Shown here: in pieces, positions 14,911 through 23,996 of the stretch
How the letters are laid out: every line of letters begins with the position of its first letter
Position numbering within the stretch: position 1 is the first letter of the stretch
NCBI GenBank assembly: GCA_903929755.1
Contig: CAIYVZ010000164.1
Location: forward strand, 1-36,942
Source: an uncultured Acidobacteriia bacterium
Lineage (GTDB): Bacteria > Acidobacteriota > Terriglobia > Bryobacterales > Bryobacteraceae
Length of the DNA: 36,942 nt
Reading direction: 5' to 3'
Notes under the pieces: model-generated
Told to the model about the DNA's origin: nothing
The model's input: only the letters and a program-made list of their open reading frames with translations
The model's database searches: none
Position numbers and translations under genes: made by a program

Positions 14911-14941
14911 TCTCTGGTACAGTGCTGAGCACTTTAAATCT

Positions 14942-15030
14942 TGGTGGCGGAAGAGGGGGTCGAACCCTCACGAAGAGTGAACTTCGCCAGATTTTGAGTC
15001 TGGTGCGTCTGCCAGTTCCGCCATTCCGCC
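14942..15030 (-). tRNA. tRNA-Leu (anticodon CAA)
   Basis: The 89-nt minus-strand gene pairs a 7-bp acceptor stem, GGCGGAA with TTCCGCC, and ends in an encoded CCA (14942-14944). The D arm contains GGCAGACGC. The anticodon stem-loop is CCAGA, loop CTCAAAA, TCTGG, giving anticodon CAA for UUG codons. A long class-II variable arm (CGAAGTTCACTCTTCG) confirms a leucine tRNA, and the T arm carries GGTTCGACC. It stands alone, with its own terminator. Confidence 0.95.
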
Positions 15031-15069
15031 GCGGGGACAGTCGATTCCTAGTTTACCTGATCGGGAAGC

Positions 15070-16110
15070 TTAGAGGGTCAGGGTGACCTTGCTGAGAGTC
15101 CGCGGCTGGTCCGGATTGAGGTTCTTTTCCGTGGCGAGGTGGGCGGCGAACATCTGAGCCGGAATGATGTAGGGGATGGGCGAGAGGGTCTCATCCACGG
15201 CGAAGGGCAGGCGGATGACACGGGTGGCGAGGCCTTCGGGGATGCGGTTTTTCTTATCGGTGATCACGACCGTCTCGGCCTGCAGACCTTTCAGGCGCAC
15301 CAGCATTTCGTGCATGGAGGTCCAGGTGGGGCCGGAGGGGGCGAAGAGGAAGAGGGGGAAGTTGGCCTCCACAATAGCGATGGGGCCATGCATGAAATCG
15401 GCGGAAGAGAAGCGTTCGGCCACCACGTAGCAGGTTTCCATCATCTTGAGCGCGAACTCGAAGGCGTTGGCGTAGTTGAGGCCACGACCGACCACCACGG
15501 CATGGTTCATGAAGCGATATCGACCAGCGAGGGCGGCGATCTCAGCTTCCAGGGTAAGCGCCTGGGCAGCGAAATCGGGGATCAGTTCCAGGTCGGTGTG
15601 TTTGATTTTGGCACCGAGGGCGCAGGCGACAAGATAGAGGACCAGCAGCTGTCCGGTGTAAGTCTTGGTGGCTGCCACGCTCTTTTCGCGACCGGCGCGA
15701 ACGAGGAAGACGTGCTCGGCGAGGCCGGCGAGGGAGCTTTTGGGTTCGTTGGTGATGCCGACCGTGAGAGCACCATCGGCGCGGGCATGTTCCAGAACCA
15801 GATTGGTATCGGTGGATTCACCGGATTGCGAGATGGCAACGACGAGGGCGTCGGTGTAGTTGACCCTCGCTCCGTAGACCGTGTGGATAGAGGGCGCACA
15901 GAGGGAGACAGGAATCCCGGTGGTGACTTCAATGAGGTAGCGGCCAAACTGAGCCGCATTATCAGAAGTACCTCGGGCGACCAGAACGACGAGTTTGGGG
16001 CGCCGTTTTTCTATTGCGGCGCGCAGTTTGGCGGCGGTCTTGATTTCCGCTTTCAGGGTCCGGGCAAGCGCCAGAGGCTGCTGCCGGATTTCATCGAGCA
16101 TTCGGGACAT
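15070..16110 (-). CDS. SIS-domain sugar-phosphate isomerase/deaminase (NagB-II or GlmS-isomerase-like)
   Basis: The product is 346 residues with two tandem SIS domains and no glutaminase domain. The first shows VVLVARGTSDNAAQFGRYL (about 41-59) and the phosphate-binding AISQSGESTD (92-101). TYTGQLLVLY follows, and the second has HAVVVGRGLNYANAFEFALK, CYVVAERFSSADFMHGPIAI and a lysine-rich end. This matches the isomerase half of GlmS and stand-alone relatives such as NagB-II (glucosamine-6-phosphate deaminase) and AgaS. The likely substrate is an amino-sugar phosphate in the cytoplasm. The frame is open 28 codons further upstream into the end of the receptor gene, but ATG 16110 matches the family start (MLDEI). 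No strong ribosome binding site is visible. Confidence 0.88.
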   Translation of the reverse strand: MSRMLDEIRQQPLALARTLKAEIKTAAKLRAAIEKRRPKLVVLVARGTSDNAAQFGRYLIEVTTGIPVSLCAPSIHTVYGARVNYTDALVVAISQSGESTDTNLVLEHARADGALTVGITNEPKSSLAGLAEHVFLVRAGREKSVAATKTYTGQLLVLYLVACALGAKIKHTDLELIPDFAAQALTLEAEIAALAGRYRFMNHAVVVGRGLNYANAFEFALKMMETCYVVAERFSSADFMHGPIAIVEANFPLFLFAPSGPTWTSMHEMLVRLKGLQAETVVITDKKNRIPEGLATRVIRLPFAVDETLSPIPYIIPAQMFAAHLATEKNLNPDQPRTLSKVTLTL

Positions 16111-16150
16111 TACTTGAAGGTTAGCAGCTGGAGCCTGAAAAGGTCTCGAC

Positions 16151-19100
16151 TTAAAATGACAGCCGCAGCATGATCTGGAAGGCGCGGGCGGCATCGCTCA
16201 GCGGAGAAATGGCGGGGAAGCCGGAGGCTGCTCCCTGGCGTCCGTAAGTGGATATGCCGAATGTAGGGTCGCCCAGCAGGTTGCCGGGGTTGCCTCGGTT
16301 CGCGTGGTTGAGGACGTTGAACGTGTCCGCACGAACCGTCAGCGTGGCGTTCTCCCGAAGCTTCCAGAACTGCGGAACGGGAAAGGATCTGGCTAAAGAC
16401 GTGTCGATGTTGTACAGCCCGGGCCCGCGGAAAGCGTTACGGCCCGAAGTTCCCGCGCCCTCGACGGGTGTCCCGAAAGCATCAGGATTCAGAATGGCGA
16501 GGCCACCGGGCACAGCTTTCGGAGTGGAATAGAAGACTTTTGAGGGATCGACAAGGTCAGCGCGCTGGTTGAACTGAATGCCGCCCCCGGAGAAGGGGAA
16601 ATTTGAGGGCGCCAGAACGGTGAAGGGCGTCCCGCTTCGGAATGAGCCCATCCAGGCAACTTTCCAGTTTTTCGCAACGCGCCAGCGGGATTCCGGGGTC
16701 CAGATGCCGGTAAGGAAGAGATTTTGCCGCTGGTCAAAGGCGGAATTGCCGCGGTCACCGCGCGAATTGTACTGGCTCTGGAATGCGGCAATCAGCGCGT
16801 CCGTACCTGAAGTGAAACCGTTGATGTCGAAGAAATCGCCGACAAGAGGGTCGCTCTGGTTGTCGATGGAATGACTGAAAGTGTAGGAACCCTGCAGAAC
16901 CAGGGTTCTGAGCTTGTAGCGGACCAGGGCGGAAGCCGCGATGTAATCGGCCTGACCCTGATTTCCACGCCAGGAGACCATGGGCAGGTTGGGATTCGGC
17001 CTTTGGTAGTCCAGTGTTGTGTAATCGCGGTTGACGCGGTCGCTGGCGATGAGGCGGCGGGACTGGGAGGCGGTGAAATTGAGGTCGATAGTCAGCGATT
17101 CGCGGACCATCTGCTGAATGCCGAGGAACGAGGTGCGCGCATAGCCGTTGCGCAGCTTCGGGTCAATACCGACGATGGCGGGGAAGTCACCGGAGGCCGG
17201 CGTGTAGCGCTGCAGGGCCTGCGCGGGAGTCTGCAGATAGTTGGTGGTGGCGTCGTTGATGCTGATGAAGGGGAGGGCGTAGCGGTTGGAGCGGATGCCC
17301 TGCCAGAGATTATCGAACGGGCGATCGTAGAACATCCCGAAGCCGCCGCGGATCAGGGTAGTGGATTTGCCAAAGGGATCCCAGGTAAAGCCGGCGCGGG
17401 GTGCCCAGTCCTTGCTGTCCGTGCCAAACAACTGCTGCGAACCGCTTTTCGGGGTCACCAGAGTGGAGGTCGCAATGGTCTGCTCAAAGGTTTTGCCGGA
17501 GCCGAGGGTCAGAATCGAGTCTTTGACCGAACCTGTGTTGGAGGGTGCCGCGAAACGTTCATAACGGAGCCCGAAGTTCAGGGTGAGTCGCTTCGAGACC
17601 CGGAAGCTGTCCTGGACAAAGGCAAAGGCGTTGTTGTAACGATAAGCTCGGGCGTAGTCAGGTACGGTGGGTTGAGCCACGGCCCGATCTAAAGGCATGA
17701 GGGCCAGATTGGGACTGTCTTTGAGGAATGAAACGATGCCATCGAAGATGTATTGGCCATCGCGGCCGGCTGTGAGATAGCCGTCGTTGAGACGGAGAAC
17801 AAAGCCTCCGCCAGTGGTCAGGACATGGCGGTTACGCGTGACAACAGCCGAGAAGATGGTCTCAAAGGAGCGATTGTGGTTCCGGTAGGAGTAAAACACA
17901 GGACTGCCGGGGAGGGTGGGCGAGGTACCAATAGAGGGATCGTTGCCGACGCGGAGCGTGGGGATTTCGGGGTGTGCCCGGTCCCAGCCCAGGGTGTCGT
18001 CACTGTAGCTGACTTTGAGTTCCGTGGTGGTGCGGGGCGTCCAGGAGCGCTGCCAGTTGCCCGCCAGGCCTTTGGTGCTTTGCCCGAAGGGCGTAATGAA
18101 ATCCGGATAGGGACTCCAGAAGAAATCGGGCTCGTCAGTTTTTGCGTAAGCGAGGCGACCGCTGAAGTGATCCTGGCCATTCTTGCTGATATAGTCGCCG
18201 CGCTGTAGTGCCAGCAGGCGGTTGATGACGACGGGTTGCGCCACGGTGTATTTGTCTACAACCTTTTGCGACTGCAGCACGGGGAAGGAGAATTTCTTTA
18301 GTAACTGGCTGGCGAGAGCGGAGTTGGGGACATTGAGCGCCGCCAGCGTGTTGGTGGTGGGCAGGATGTACGTCCGGGCACTTTGCTTGCTGCGGTCCCG
18401 AAGGTCTTCCAGCGCACTGGAGAAGAACAGTCGCGAGCGTAATGCGCCGCGGGGAACAATGGGGCCACCCACCTGGTATCCGAACTGGTGTTCCTTAGCG
18501 GGGTGGCGTGGCAGGCCCTTCAGGTTGTCGGCGAAATCGATGGCGTTCAGGGCTTCGTTCTTGACGTATTCGTAGACCAGGCCGTGATAATCGCCGCCCC
18601 CCGCTTTGGTGACCGCGTTGGCGACAAAGCCAGCAGTGCGGCCATATTCAGCAGAGTAGTTATTGGTGGAAATCCGATATTCCTGAACAGCTTCCGGGGC
18701 CACACGGCTCAGGGGCCCGGTAATCAGGTGATCGTCATTCTCCACGCCATCCAGCAGGTAATTCGAGGCGGAACCGCGCTGGCCAGCCACGCTGACACCC
18801 AGCCCGCGACCAGTGGCTGAGTCGGCTGCCACACCGGGCAGACTCACGAGCATGGCGTAAACGTCGCGACCCTGGAGGGGGAGATCCACGATCTGATTTG
18901 GATCAATAACGTAGGAAGCGGAGGTATCGAGAGTTCCTCGGGAGCCTTTTTGAGCTTCAAAGGTGCCGGAGCGGCTGGAATCGACGTCGGGACCGTAGAA
19001 GGTGACAATCGTCTTGGTGCCGGGGAGGAAGACACTGCGGTACTGGCCGGATTCCCAGACGTCATTTAAGGGGCGCAGCCGGAAATCGATATTGAGGCGA

Positions 19101-19396
19101 CCAGCGACGGGAAGTTCCAGTTGCTGGAGTTCCTGGGGCTGGTAGGAATCCGCAGTGGTGCGGAGGGTGTAGGTTCCGGCAGAGAGCAGCGGCAGGAAAT
19201 AGTAGCCGAGGGCGTCGCTTTTCACGGTTCCGTTCGCTGCCAGGGTAGTGGCGGAATAGGTGACCGACCCTGCCGCCACGGGACGTCCTGTGACGGAATT
19301 TAAAATTCGGCCGGAGATAAGGCCCTGGGTGGTTTGACCCAACAGGACTCCTGTCGCAGCAATAATCAAACACGCGTAACGAGCTGCAATCCGCAC
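16151..19396 (-). CDS. Oar-like TonB-dependent outer-membrane receptor
   Basis: This is a 1081-residue outer-membrane protein. A signal peptide (about 1-21) is followed by a carboxypeptidase-regulatory-like beta sandwich (about 24-110: GLISGRILNSVTGRPVAAGS, GYYFLPLLSAGTYTLRT), a plug-like region (about 170-270: GRDVYAMLVSLPGVAAD, SASNYLLDGVENDDHL, VQEYRISTNNYSAEYGRTAG), and a long 22-strand-type barrel ending in FQIMLRLSF with the terminal Phe required for barrel assembly. Very large receptors of this kind are amplified in Solibacter-type acidobacteria and are thought to import or bind large organic substrates. The GTG start (19396-19394) shares its G with the TAG stop of the caspase-like gene (TAGTG), so the two are translationally coupled. 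Confidence 0.92.
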   Translation of the reverse strand: MRIAARYACLIIAATGVLLGQTTQGLISGRILNSVTGRPVAAGSVTYSATTLAANGTVKSDALGYYFLPLLSAGTYTLRTTADSYQPQELQQLELPVAGRLNIDFRLRPLNDVWESGQYRSVFLPGTKTIVTFYGPDVDSSRSGTFEAQKGSRGTLDTSASYVIDPNQIVDLPLQGRDVYAMLVSLPGVAADSATGRGLGVSVAGQRGSASNYLLDGVENDDHLITGPLSRVAPEAVQEYRISTNNYSAEYGRTAGFVANAVTKAGGGDYHGLVYEYVKNEALNAIDFADNLKGLPRHPAKEHQFGYQVGGPIVPRGALRSRLFFSSALEDLRDRSKQSARTYILPTTNTLAALNVPNSALASQLLKKFSFPVLQSQKVVDKYTVAQPVVINRLLALQRGDYISKNGQDHFSGRLAYAKTDEPDFFWSPYPDFITPFGQSTKGLAGNWQRSWTPRTTTELKVSYSDDTLGWDRAHPEIPTLRVGNDPSIGTSPTLPGSPVFYSYRNHNRSFETIFSAVVTRNRHVLTTGGGFVLRLNDGYLTAGRDGQYIFDGIVSFLKDSPNLALMPLDRAVAQPTVPDYARAYRYNNAFAFVQDSFRVSKRLTLNFGLRYERFAAPSNTGSVKDSILTLGSGKTFEQTIATSTLVTPKSGSQQLFGTDSKDWAPRAGFTWDPFGKSTTLIRGGFGMFYDRPFDNLWQGIRSNRYALPFISINDATTNYLQTPAQALQRYTPASGDFPAIVGIDPKLRNGYARTSFLGIQQMVRESLTIDLNFTASQSRRLIASDRVNRDYTTLDYQRPNPNLPMVSWRGNQGQADYIAASALVRYKLRTLVLQGSYTFSHSIDNQSDPLVGDFFDINGFTSGTDALIAAFQSQYNSRGDRGNSAFDQRQNLFLTGIWTPESRWRVAKNWKVAWMGSFRSGTPFTVLAPSNFPFSGGGIQFNQRADLVDPSKVFYSTPKAVPGGLAILNPDAFGTPVEGAGTSGRNAFRGPGLYNIDTSLARSFPVPQFWKLRENATLTVRADTFNVLNHANRGNPGNLLGDPTFGISTYGRQGAASGFPAISPLSDAARAFQIMLRLSF

Positions 19397-20247
19397 TATG
19401 GAACCTTAATCCCCGGTTTCGAAAGATCCGACAGCTTCAGACCACTGTCCATGGTGCCGAAGTCGCGAGGGTGTTGCTTATTAGAAGTGAGCTTCGACAC
19501 GTCTTTTGTTACAAAGTCGATTATTTCGCCTGACGTGACGATACCGTCCTTGTCGGCGTCGGCCGCGCCATCCAGACCCTTGATCAGGGAGTAAGTGAAC
19601 GCACCGTGGCCTCCGCCAAACTCCGGACTTTCGTTGGAAAGCTCTTTCGGGCGAGCGGCCATCAGCCCCAGCAGTTCGCCAGGCGCCTCGCCAATATCGG
19701 CCACGGCACCGCCCAGAGCCGTGGTCTTTTGGCCCGCGATGGTGGCGGCACGGCAGACATCGGCAAGAAGTATCACGTGACCCGCAGTGTGCAATTGTTG
19801 TTCCACAAGGCTTTTCAGCTCGCCCATGGGCAGCGCGGTGGAGCCCAGACTGGACGGATCGGCATCGTAGGTGAGGATGTAGGCTCCGTTGGCGTCCACG
19901 GTACCGTGACCAGCCATCAGGATGTAGACGGTGTCGTTTTTGCCCGGTTTGTCCTTCAGGAACCCTTTGAAAGCATCACGGATGGAGGCGGTAGTGGCCT
20001 TCTCATTGATAAGGGTCAGGATCTGGTCGGCCGGTACAGAGCCACCACGAGGACTGGCGAGGAAGGCGCTGAACATTTTCGCGTCAGCGTCCGGGTACTG
20101 GAGCCAAAGGTCGTGTGGCAGACCTTTGTACTCAGAGATGCCCACTATCAGGGCGAAAACCTTGCCCGGCGCAGCGTCGGCGGCGGGAAGAATTGAAGCG
20201 CAGCACAATAAGGCTGTGGAAAACCGGATCAGGGGACCCCGAGTCAT
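19396..20247 (-). CDS. Secreted caspase-like (C14) peptidase with EF-hand loop
   Basis: This 283-residue protein starts MTRGPLIRFSTALLCCASIL with a cleavable signal ending near AADAAPG. The caspase p20-like fold is clear: KVFALIVGISEYKG, then YPDADAKMFSAFL, the catalytic histidine in ILMAGHGTVD (H114), and the catalytic cysteine in LLADVCRAA (C165). Near the C terminus there is a perfect 12-residue EF-hand loop D230-A-D232-K-D234-G-I-V-T-S-G-E241, suggesting calcium dependence. I chose ATG 20247 because the upstream residues lack a signal. Bacterial metacaspase or orthocaspase relatives cut after basic residues and can act in proteolytic cascades or cell death. This one is exported and is coupled (TAGTG) to the large receptor downstream, which may be its substrate or partner (inference). 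Confidence 0.88.
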   Translation of the reverse strand: MTRGPLIRFSTALLCCASILPAADAAPGKVFALIVGISEYKGLPHDLWLQYPDADAKMFSAFLASPRGGSVPADQILTLINEKATTASIRDAFKGFLKDKPGKNDTVYILMAGHGTVDANGAYILTYDADPSSLGSTALPMGELKSLVEQQLHTAGHVILLADVCRAATIAGQKTTALGGAVADIGEAPGELLGLMAARPKELSNESPEFGGGHGAFTYSLIKGLDGAADADKDGIVTSGEIIDFVTKDVSKLTSNKQHPRDFGTMDSGLKLSDLSKPGIKVP

Positions 20248-20390
20248 AAACCTAAAGATAGCGCGTCGGTGGGCGGCGTGAGTGGGGGAAAGTCCCGATA
20301 GTCCTGTTCCTACGCGCGGAACCAAGCCGGTCGGCAGGGCGAAAAGTACGGCTTTCCTGGGCCCGGGCAGAACCGTTCCGGACGGAAATT

Positions 20391-20996
20391 ATGCCATACT
20401 CCGGGAGTATGCATCACCGCGTGATTAACAGGAGGGTGTTCCTCCTTGCGGGATTGTGTGTAGCCGTACTGGCGCCAGTGGCGCAGGCGACTACCCTCCA
20501 GCGCCTAACCTTTGAGGAACTGACTGACAGTTCCGACATGATTGTCACCGGAAAGGTGACGAAAACGTGGACGGCCTGGGATGCCAGCCGCCACTACATC
20601 TGGACACACTACGAAGTGGAAGTGGCGGCAACCCAAAAAGGTGCGCGGACGACAACAGTCCAGTTGTCGGAGCCGGGTGGTACCGCTGAGGGGCTGACTA
20701 TGGCGATTGCCGGAACGTCAAAATACGGCGTGGGCGAAGAAGTGATGCTGTTCCTGAATAAGATGCCCAACGGCTTGATCCGGACCACGGGTTGGGGCCA
20801 GGGGAAGTACACGATTGACGCCCAAGGCCGGCTGCACGCGGACATGGCACCGCGTGGTGTGGAGTACGTGGATGTGAAGACCGGCGCGACAGGCCTTCAG
20901 CCGCTGGCGACACTGGACGGTTTAACCCGGCAGGAAGCAGGGCTGCGCGTTGCCGCACGCCTTCGCGCTACGCAGCGCTCCGGGAAGGTGCAGTAA
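20391..20996 (+). CDS. Secreted protein of unknown function, first gene of a secreted operon
   Basis: The 201-residue product has a basic N terminus and signal helix VFLLAGLCVAVLAPVAQA. The mature part reads TTLQRLTFEELTDSSDMIVT, followed by GKVTKTWTAW, YEVEVAATQKG, VGEEVMLFLN and GQGKYTIDAQG. This beta-rich pattern is seen in small secreted proteins that precede matrixin-like proteases. I know no function; an inhibitor or propeptide-like partner of the next gene's protease is a guess. Start choice is uncertain: ATG 20391, or ATG 20409, which lies at the end of a palindrome and has GGGAG too close to be a normal ribosome binding site. Its stop overlaps the next ATG (TAATG). Confidence 0.75.
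   Translation: MPYSGSMHHRVINRRVFLLAGLCVAVLAPVAQATTLQRLTFEELTDSSDMIVTGKVTKTWTAWDASRHYIWTHYEVEVAATQKGARTTTVQLSEPGGTAEGLTMAIAGTSKYGVGEEVMLFLNKMPNGLIRTTGWGQGKYTIDAQGRLHADMAPRGVEYVDVKTGATGLQPLATLDGLTRQEAGLRVAARLRATQRSGKVQ
20395..20411. repeat. Perfect 8-bp palindrome around the start of the secreted operon
   Basis: Arms 20395-20402 and 20404-20411 are exact complements with one base between. The right arm contains GGAG and the possible start ATG 20409-20411. As DNA it could be an operator. An RNA hairpin with a one-base loop would have to open an inner pair. Confidence 0.5.
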
Positions 20997-23158
20997 TGAT
21001 GAAGAGCACGTTTAAGACCCTCCTGGCTGGTACGTTGCTGCTGGCGCCCGCATTCGGCTATACGCGCCTGGTCGATGGCGGCGGGACACCGCTGCGCCGG
21101 ATCGACAACAAAGGTATTCAGTACTACATCAACAGCGGCATTGTCCCTGGGGCAACTTCAGATGCGATCAGCGTTCCGGTGAAGGTTGTTTCCGACAGCA
21201 GCGACCCGGTGACCGCCATCCGCGACGCGTTCGCCTCGTGGAATAATCTGCCTGGAGTTGACGTGAAGTTCCTGCCGTTGAAGCCGACCGCTGCCTTCCA
21301 TGACGTCAACGATGGCAAGCACGTTGTGACCTTCGCCAAAACGGTGGACGATCTGACCGCGATGGGTTTCGTGCCGGGTAAGGCCATCGGTGCGATCGGT
21401 CTGACAATTACGGCCGCCTACTCCGCCAGCGGCCAGGCGGCGGATGGCACGGAGGTGCAAAAGGGCGATATTTCCGACTCCGACATCCTGCTGAATGCCT
21501 CCGGCGTGGCCAACGGGGTACTGTTTTCCACCGACGGCTCCACCGGCATCGACCTGCAGGCTGTGATGACTCATGAAATTGGCCATGCGCTGGGTCTGAA
21601 CCATTCAATGGCTTTGGGCGCGACCATGTTCCAGTATTCAGCGATATTCACTTCCTCCTACATTCCGAACCTGGGCCAGAGGCTGGTTTCTGCCGACGAG
21701 CGGCAGTTCGCGGTTGCAGCCTATCCGGTGGATGGGAACTCGCAGGGGACGCTGACGGGCAAGGTAACGCTGGGCGGCGCTCCGGCCAAGAACGTGCCGG
21801 TTACGCTGATCGATCCCGCTACCGGGATTTTGGTCAACACGCTGACGGGGACGGACGGTGTGTACACCCAAAAGGTGGCAGCCGGCAACTATATTGTTTA
21901 TACGGAACCGTTCAACAGCATTGTGGCGCCGGGAAATATCTCCCTGAGCCCATCGGATGTCACGAGCGGCTTCCAGCCGACTTTCCTGGGGGGGGCAACG
22001 ACGCCGACATCCACCAAAGTTACGGCAGGGGCATCCTCCACCGCCGATGTGCCGGTCACGACGAGCACCGGTTCGCTGACTCCGCCGTTCCTCGGTTTCG
22101 GGGCGGCGGCAGGAAAGAGCGACATCGTGTCGGTGAACGGCATCTCCGGGCCCGTGACGCTGGCTTCTGGCCGGGCTCTGGATATCGCCCTGTTATCTGG
22201 CGGGGTGGATGCGACCACGACCGTGCAAATTTATGGCGCGGGGGTGACGATTCGGCCGGGGACCACTCGGGTGGACAGTACGGTGAATTTCGCAGCCGGG
22301 CCGCTGCTGCGTGTGACGGTTGACATTGCGGCTCGCGAAACTCCCGCGCTGGCAACCCTGGTAATCACGAAAGGAACTTCGGTTCTGGCGTTCTCCGGCC
22401 TGTTCCTGGTTGTGCCTCCGAAGCCTGTATTTACCTCGAAGAGCGTGGTAAACGCAGCCAGCTATACCGGTCTGAACAACGACGGGGTGGTTTCTCCCGG
22501 TGGCCTCTACTCCATCTACGCCGGGACCGGCAGTGCCCTGGGACCGGCCGCTTTCGTATCAAATGGCCCCTATGACGGCTACGGCAAGCTGGCGAATAAC
22601 CTGGGCAACGTGGCAGTTACATTTGACGGCGTGACCGCTCCCCTGTTCCTTTCGTACAGCGGCCAGCTGAACGTGCAGGTGCCGTTTGAGGTTGCAGGGA
22701 AGAAGACCACACAGGTTCAGGTGAGTTTCAACGGCAGCCTGAGCGACAAGGTCACGGTTCCGGTGACTGCCAGCCAGCCGGCATTCTTTACCCTGACTCC
22801 GGCGGGCGCTGATTCACTCGCTTATGGCGCGCCCGATTACGCCCTGAACACGGCTGCGAATGCAACAGCCCGTGGCGGCGTGGTGGTTCTCTACGGGACG
22901 GGTTTGGGCAAGGTGTACGACGTCGCCACGGGTGCAGGCGCGGGAGCCCCCCCGGCCGGCTACACCGGAGGAAACTCCTGCACGCTTGGCGGCACGAAGA
23001 CGACTCCCGCAGCCTACACGGGCTGGGTGTTCGGTTACGTGGGGCTGGCTCAGTGGAACGTCGCTATCCCCGCGGACAGCCCCACCGGCAAGGTTACCGT
23101 GAAGTGCACGGACGGCAACGGCAATTCCACGCAGACGGGGACGCTTTACATTAAGTAA
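20996..23158 (+). CDS. Secreted matrixin-type zinc metalloprotease with Solibacter C-terminal domain
   Basis: This is a 720-residue protein. A signal peptide (about 1-22) precedes a metzincin catalytic domain (about 25-240) with the zinc motif HEIGHALGLNH at 193-203 (H193, H197, H203, Glu194) and a Met-turn region GATMFQYSA just after. A carboxypeptidase-regulatory-like beta sandwich follows (about 250-310: GTLTGKVTLGGAPAKNVPVT), then a linker with Ig-like strands. The last part (about 485-720) is the Solibacter uncharacterised C-terminal domain (TIGR03437-like), recognisable by VVNAASYTGLNNDGVVSPGG, GQLNVQVPFEVAG and GVVVLYGTGLGKV. The start ATG overlaps the previous stop (TAATG; a second ATG is at 20999), and the next gene starts at GTG right after its stop. 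Substrates unknown; extracellular proteolysis is the family role. Confidence 0.9.
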   Translation: MMKSTFKTLLAGTLLLAPAFGYTRLVDGGGTPLRRIDNKGIQYYINSGIVPGATSDAISVPVKVVSDSSDPVTAIRDAFASWNNLPGVDVKFLPLKPTAAFHDVNDGKHVVTFAKTVDDLTAMGFVPGKAIGAIGLTITAAYSASGQAADGTEVQKGDISDSDILLNASGVANGVLFSTDGSTGIDLQAVMTHEIGHALGLNHSMALGATMFQYSAIFTSSYIPNLGQRLVSADERQFAVAAYPVDGNSQGTLTGKVTLGGAPAKNVPVTLIDPATGILVNTLTGTDGVYTQKVAAGNYIVYTEPFNSIVAPGNISLSPSDVTSGFQPTFLGGATTPTSTKVTAGASSTADVPVTTSTGSLTPPFLGFGAAAGKSDIVSVNGISGPVTLASGRALDIALLSGGVDATTTVQIYGAGVTIRPGTTRVDSTVNFAAGPLLRVTVDIAARETPALATLVITKGTSVLAFSGLFLVVPPKPVFTSKSVVNAASYTGLNNDGVVSPGGLYSIYAGTGSALGPAAFVSNGPYDGYGKLANNLGNVAVTFDGVTAPLFLSYSGQLNVQVPFEVAGKKTTQVQVSFNGSLSDKVTVPVTASQPAFFTLTPAGADSLAYGAPDYALNTAANATARGGVVVLYGTGLGKVYDVATGAGAGAPPAGYTGGNSCTLGGTKTTPAAYTGWVFGYVGLAQWNVAIPADSPTGKVTVKCTDGNGNSTQTGTLYIK

Positions 23159-23983
23159 GTGATCCGGCCGTTCTGTTTCTCCGTCATCCTGAGCCTGTGC
23201 AGTTTCGCTGCACGGGCGCAGGAGATTGAGATTCATTCGGAGTTTCAGCGGTACAACCCGCTGGGACAGGTGGTCCGTCAGGACTTTGAACGCAATCCCC
23301 GCGAAGTTCTCTCCCCCGCAGTTCCTCGTAATGGCCACCTGACGGTTCAGGTGGTAGTCACCGCTCCGCCCTCTACCAACTACTTCCTGTACGCCGGCAC
23401 GAATCCTCCTGACACTCTGAAGGTGACCGTCTATCGTCAGCATTTTGTGCCCTGTGGGACGGACCATTGTCCGGACTGGCTGACCGAGGTTCGCATGCCT
23501 TCGTTTGGAGCGATTCCCGAATCGATTCACTGGATGCCGAACCAGACGACGCGGTCCTACATTTTCGATATCTGGGTGCCGCCGAATGTGCCGCCTCGCC
23601 GGGTTCGGATTGAGGCGTTGATCAAGGTTGGTTACTGGGTGGTGGCACCGATGGAGGTCCGTGTGATTGAGCCTGTGGTACCTTCCACGGCTGGTTTGCC
23701 CCGCGAGCGAAACATCGCCGACGTGAATGAGCCTGCCTCCGCCACGTCGCAGAGACAGTTGCTGCGGTATCTCTACGGCGCGGCTCCGCAGATGCCGCCG
23801 GAGATTGTGCATCTCAGCGATTTACTGCAGCGCAATGCGGCCGAAGACATGATGCTGGCGGACTCGATAGGGTTTCGGAATCCCCTGCTCAGTTTCTTCG
23901 GGTGGACTCCGTTCGTTTTCCCGCAGACCGGGCCGGAGTGGTACCTGCGGGCGCGGGATCTGATCTACCGCTACAAAAAGTAG
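23159..23983 (+). CDS. Secreted protein of unknown function, last gene of the protease operon
   Basis: This is a 274-residue protein with a signal peptide MIRPFCFSVILSLCSFAARA cut before QEIEI. The GTG start at 23159 follows the protease stop with no gap (TAAGTG), so translation is almost certainly coupled. The mature part has a beta-rich first half (LTVQVVVTAPPSTNYFLYAG, VTVYRQHFVPCGTDHCPDWL with two cysteines five residues apart, RSYIFDIWVPPNVPPRRVRI, KVGYWVVAPMEVRVIEP). A helical second half (RQLLRYLYG, IVHLSDLLQRNAAEDMMLAD) ends in FPQTGPEWYLRARDLIYRYK. The Ig-like strands and two-Cys motif suggest an extracytoplasmic beta sandwich. I recognise no family. It converges on the next gene with 13 bp between stops. 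Confidence 0.78.
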   Translation: MIRPFCFSVILSLCSFAARAQEIEIHSEFQRYNPLGQVVRQDFERNPREVLSPAVPRNGHLTVQVVVTAPPSTNYFLYAGTNPPDTLKVTVYRQHFVPCGTDHCPDWLTEVRMPSFGAIPESIHWMPNQTTRSYIFDIWVPPNVPPRRVRIEALIKVGYWVVAPMEVRVIEPVVPSTAGLPRERNIADVNEPASATSQRQLLRYLYGAAPQMPPEIVHLSDLLQRNAAEDMMLADSIGFRNPLLSFFGWTPFVFPQTGPEWYLRARDLIYRYKK

Positions 23984-23996
23984 CGACCTGCCGGCG

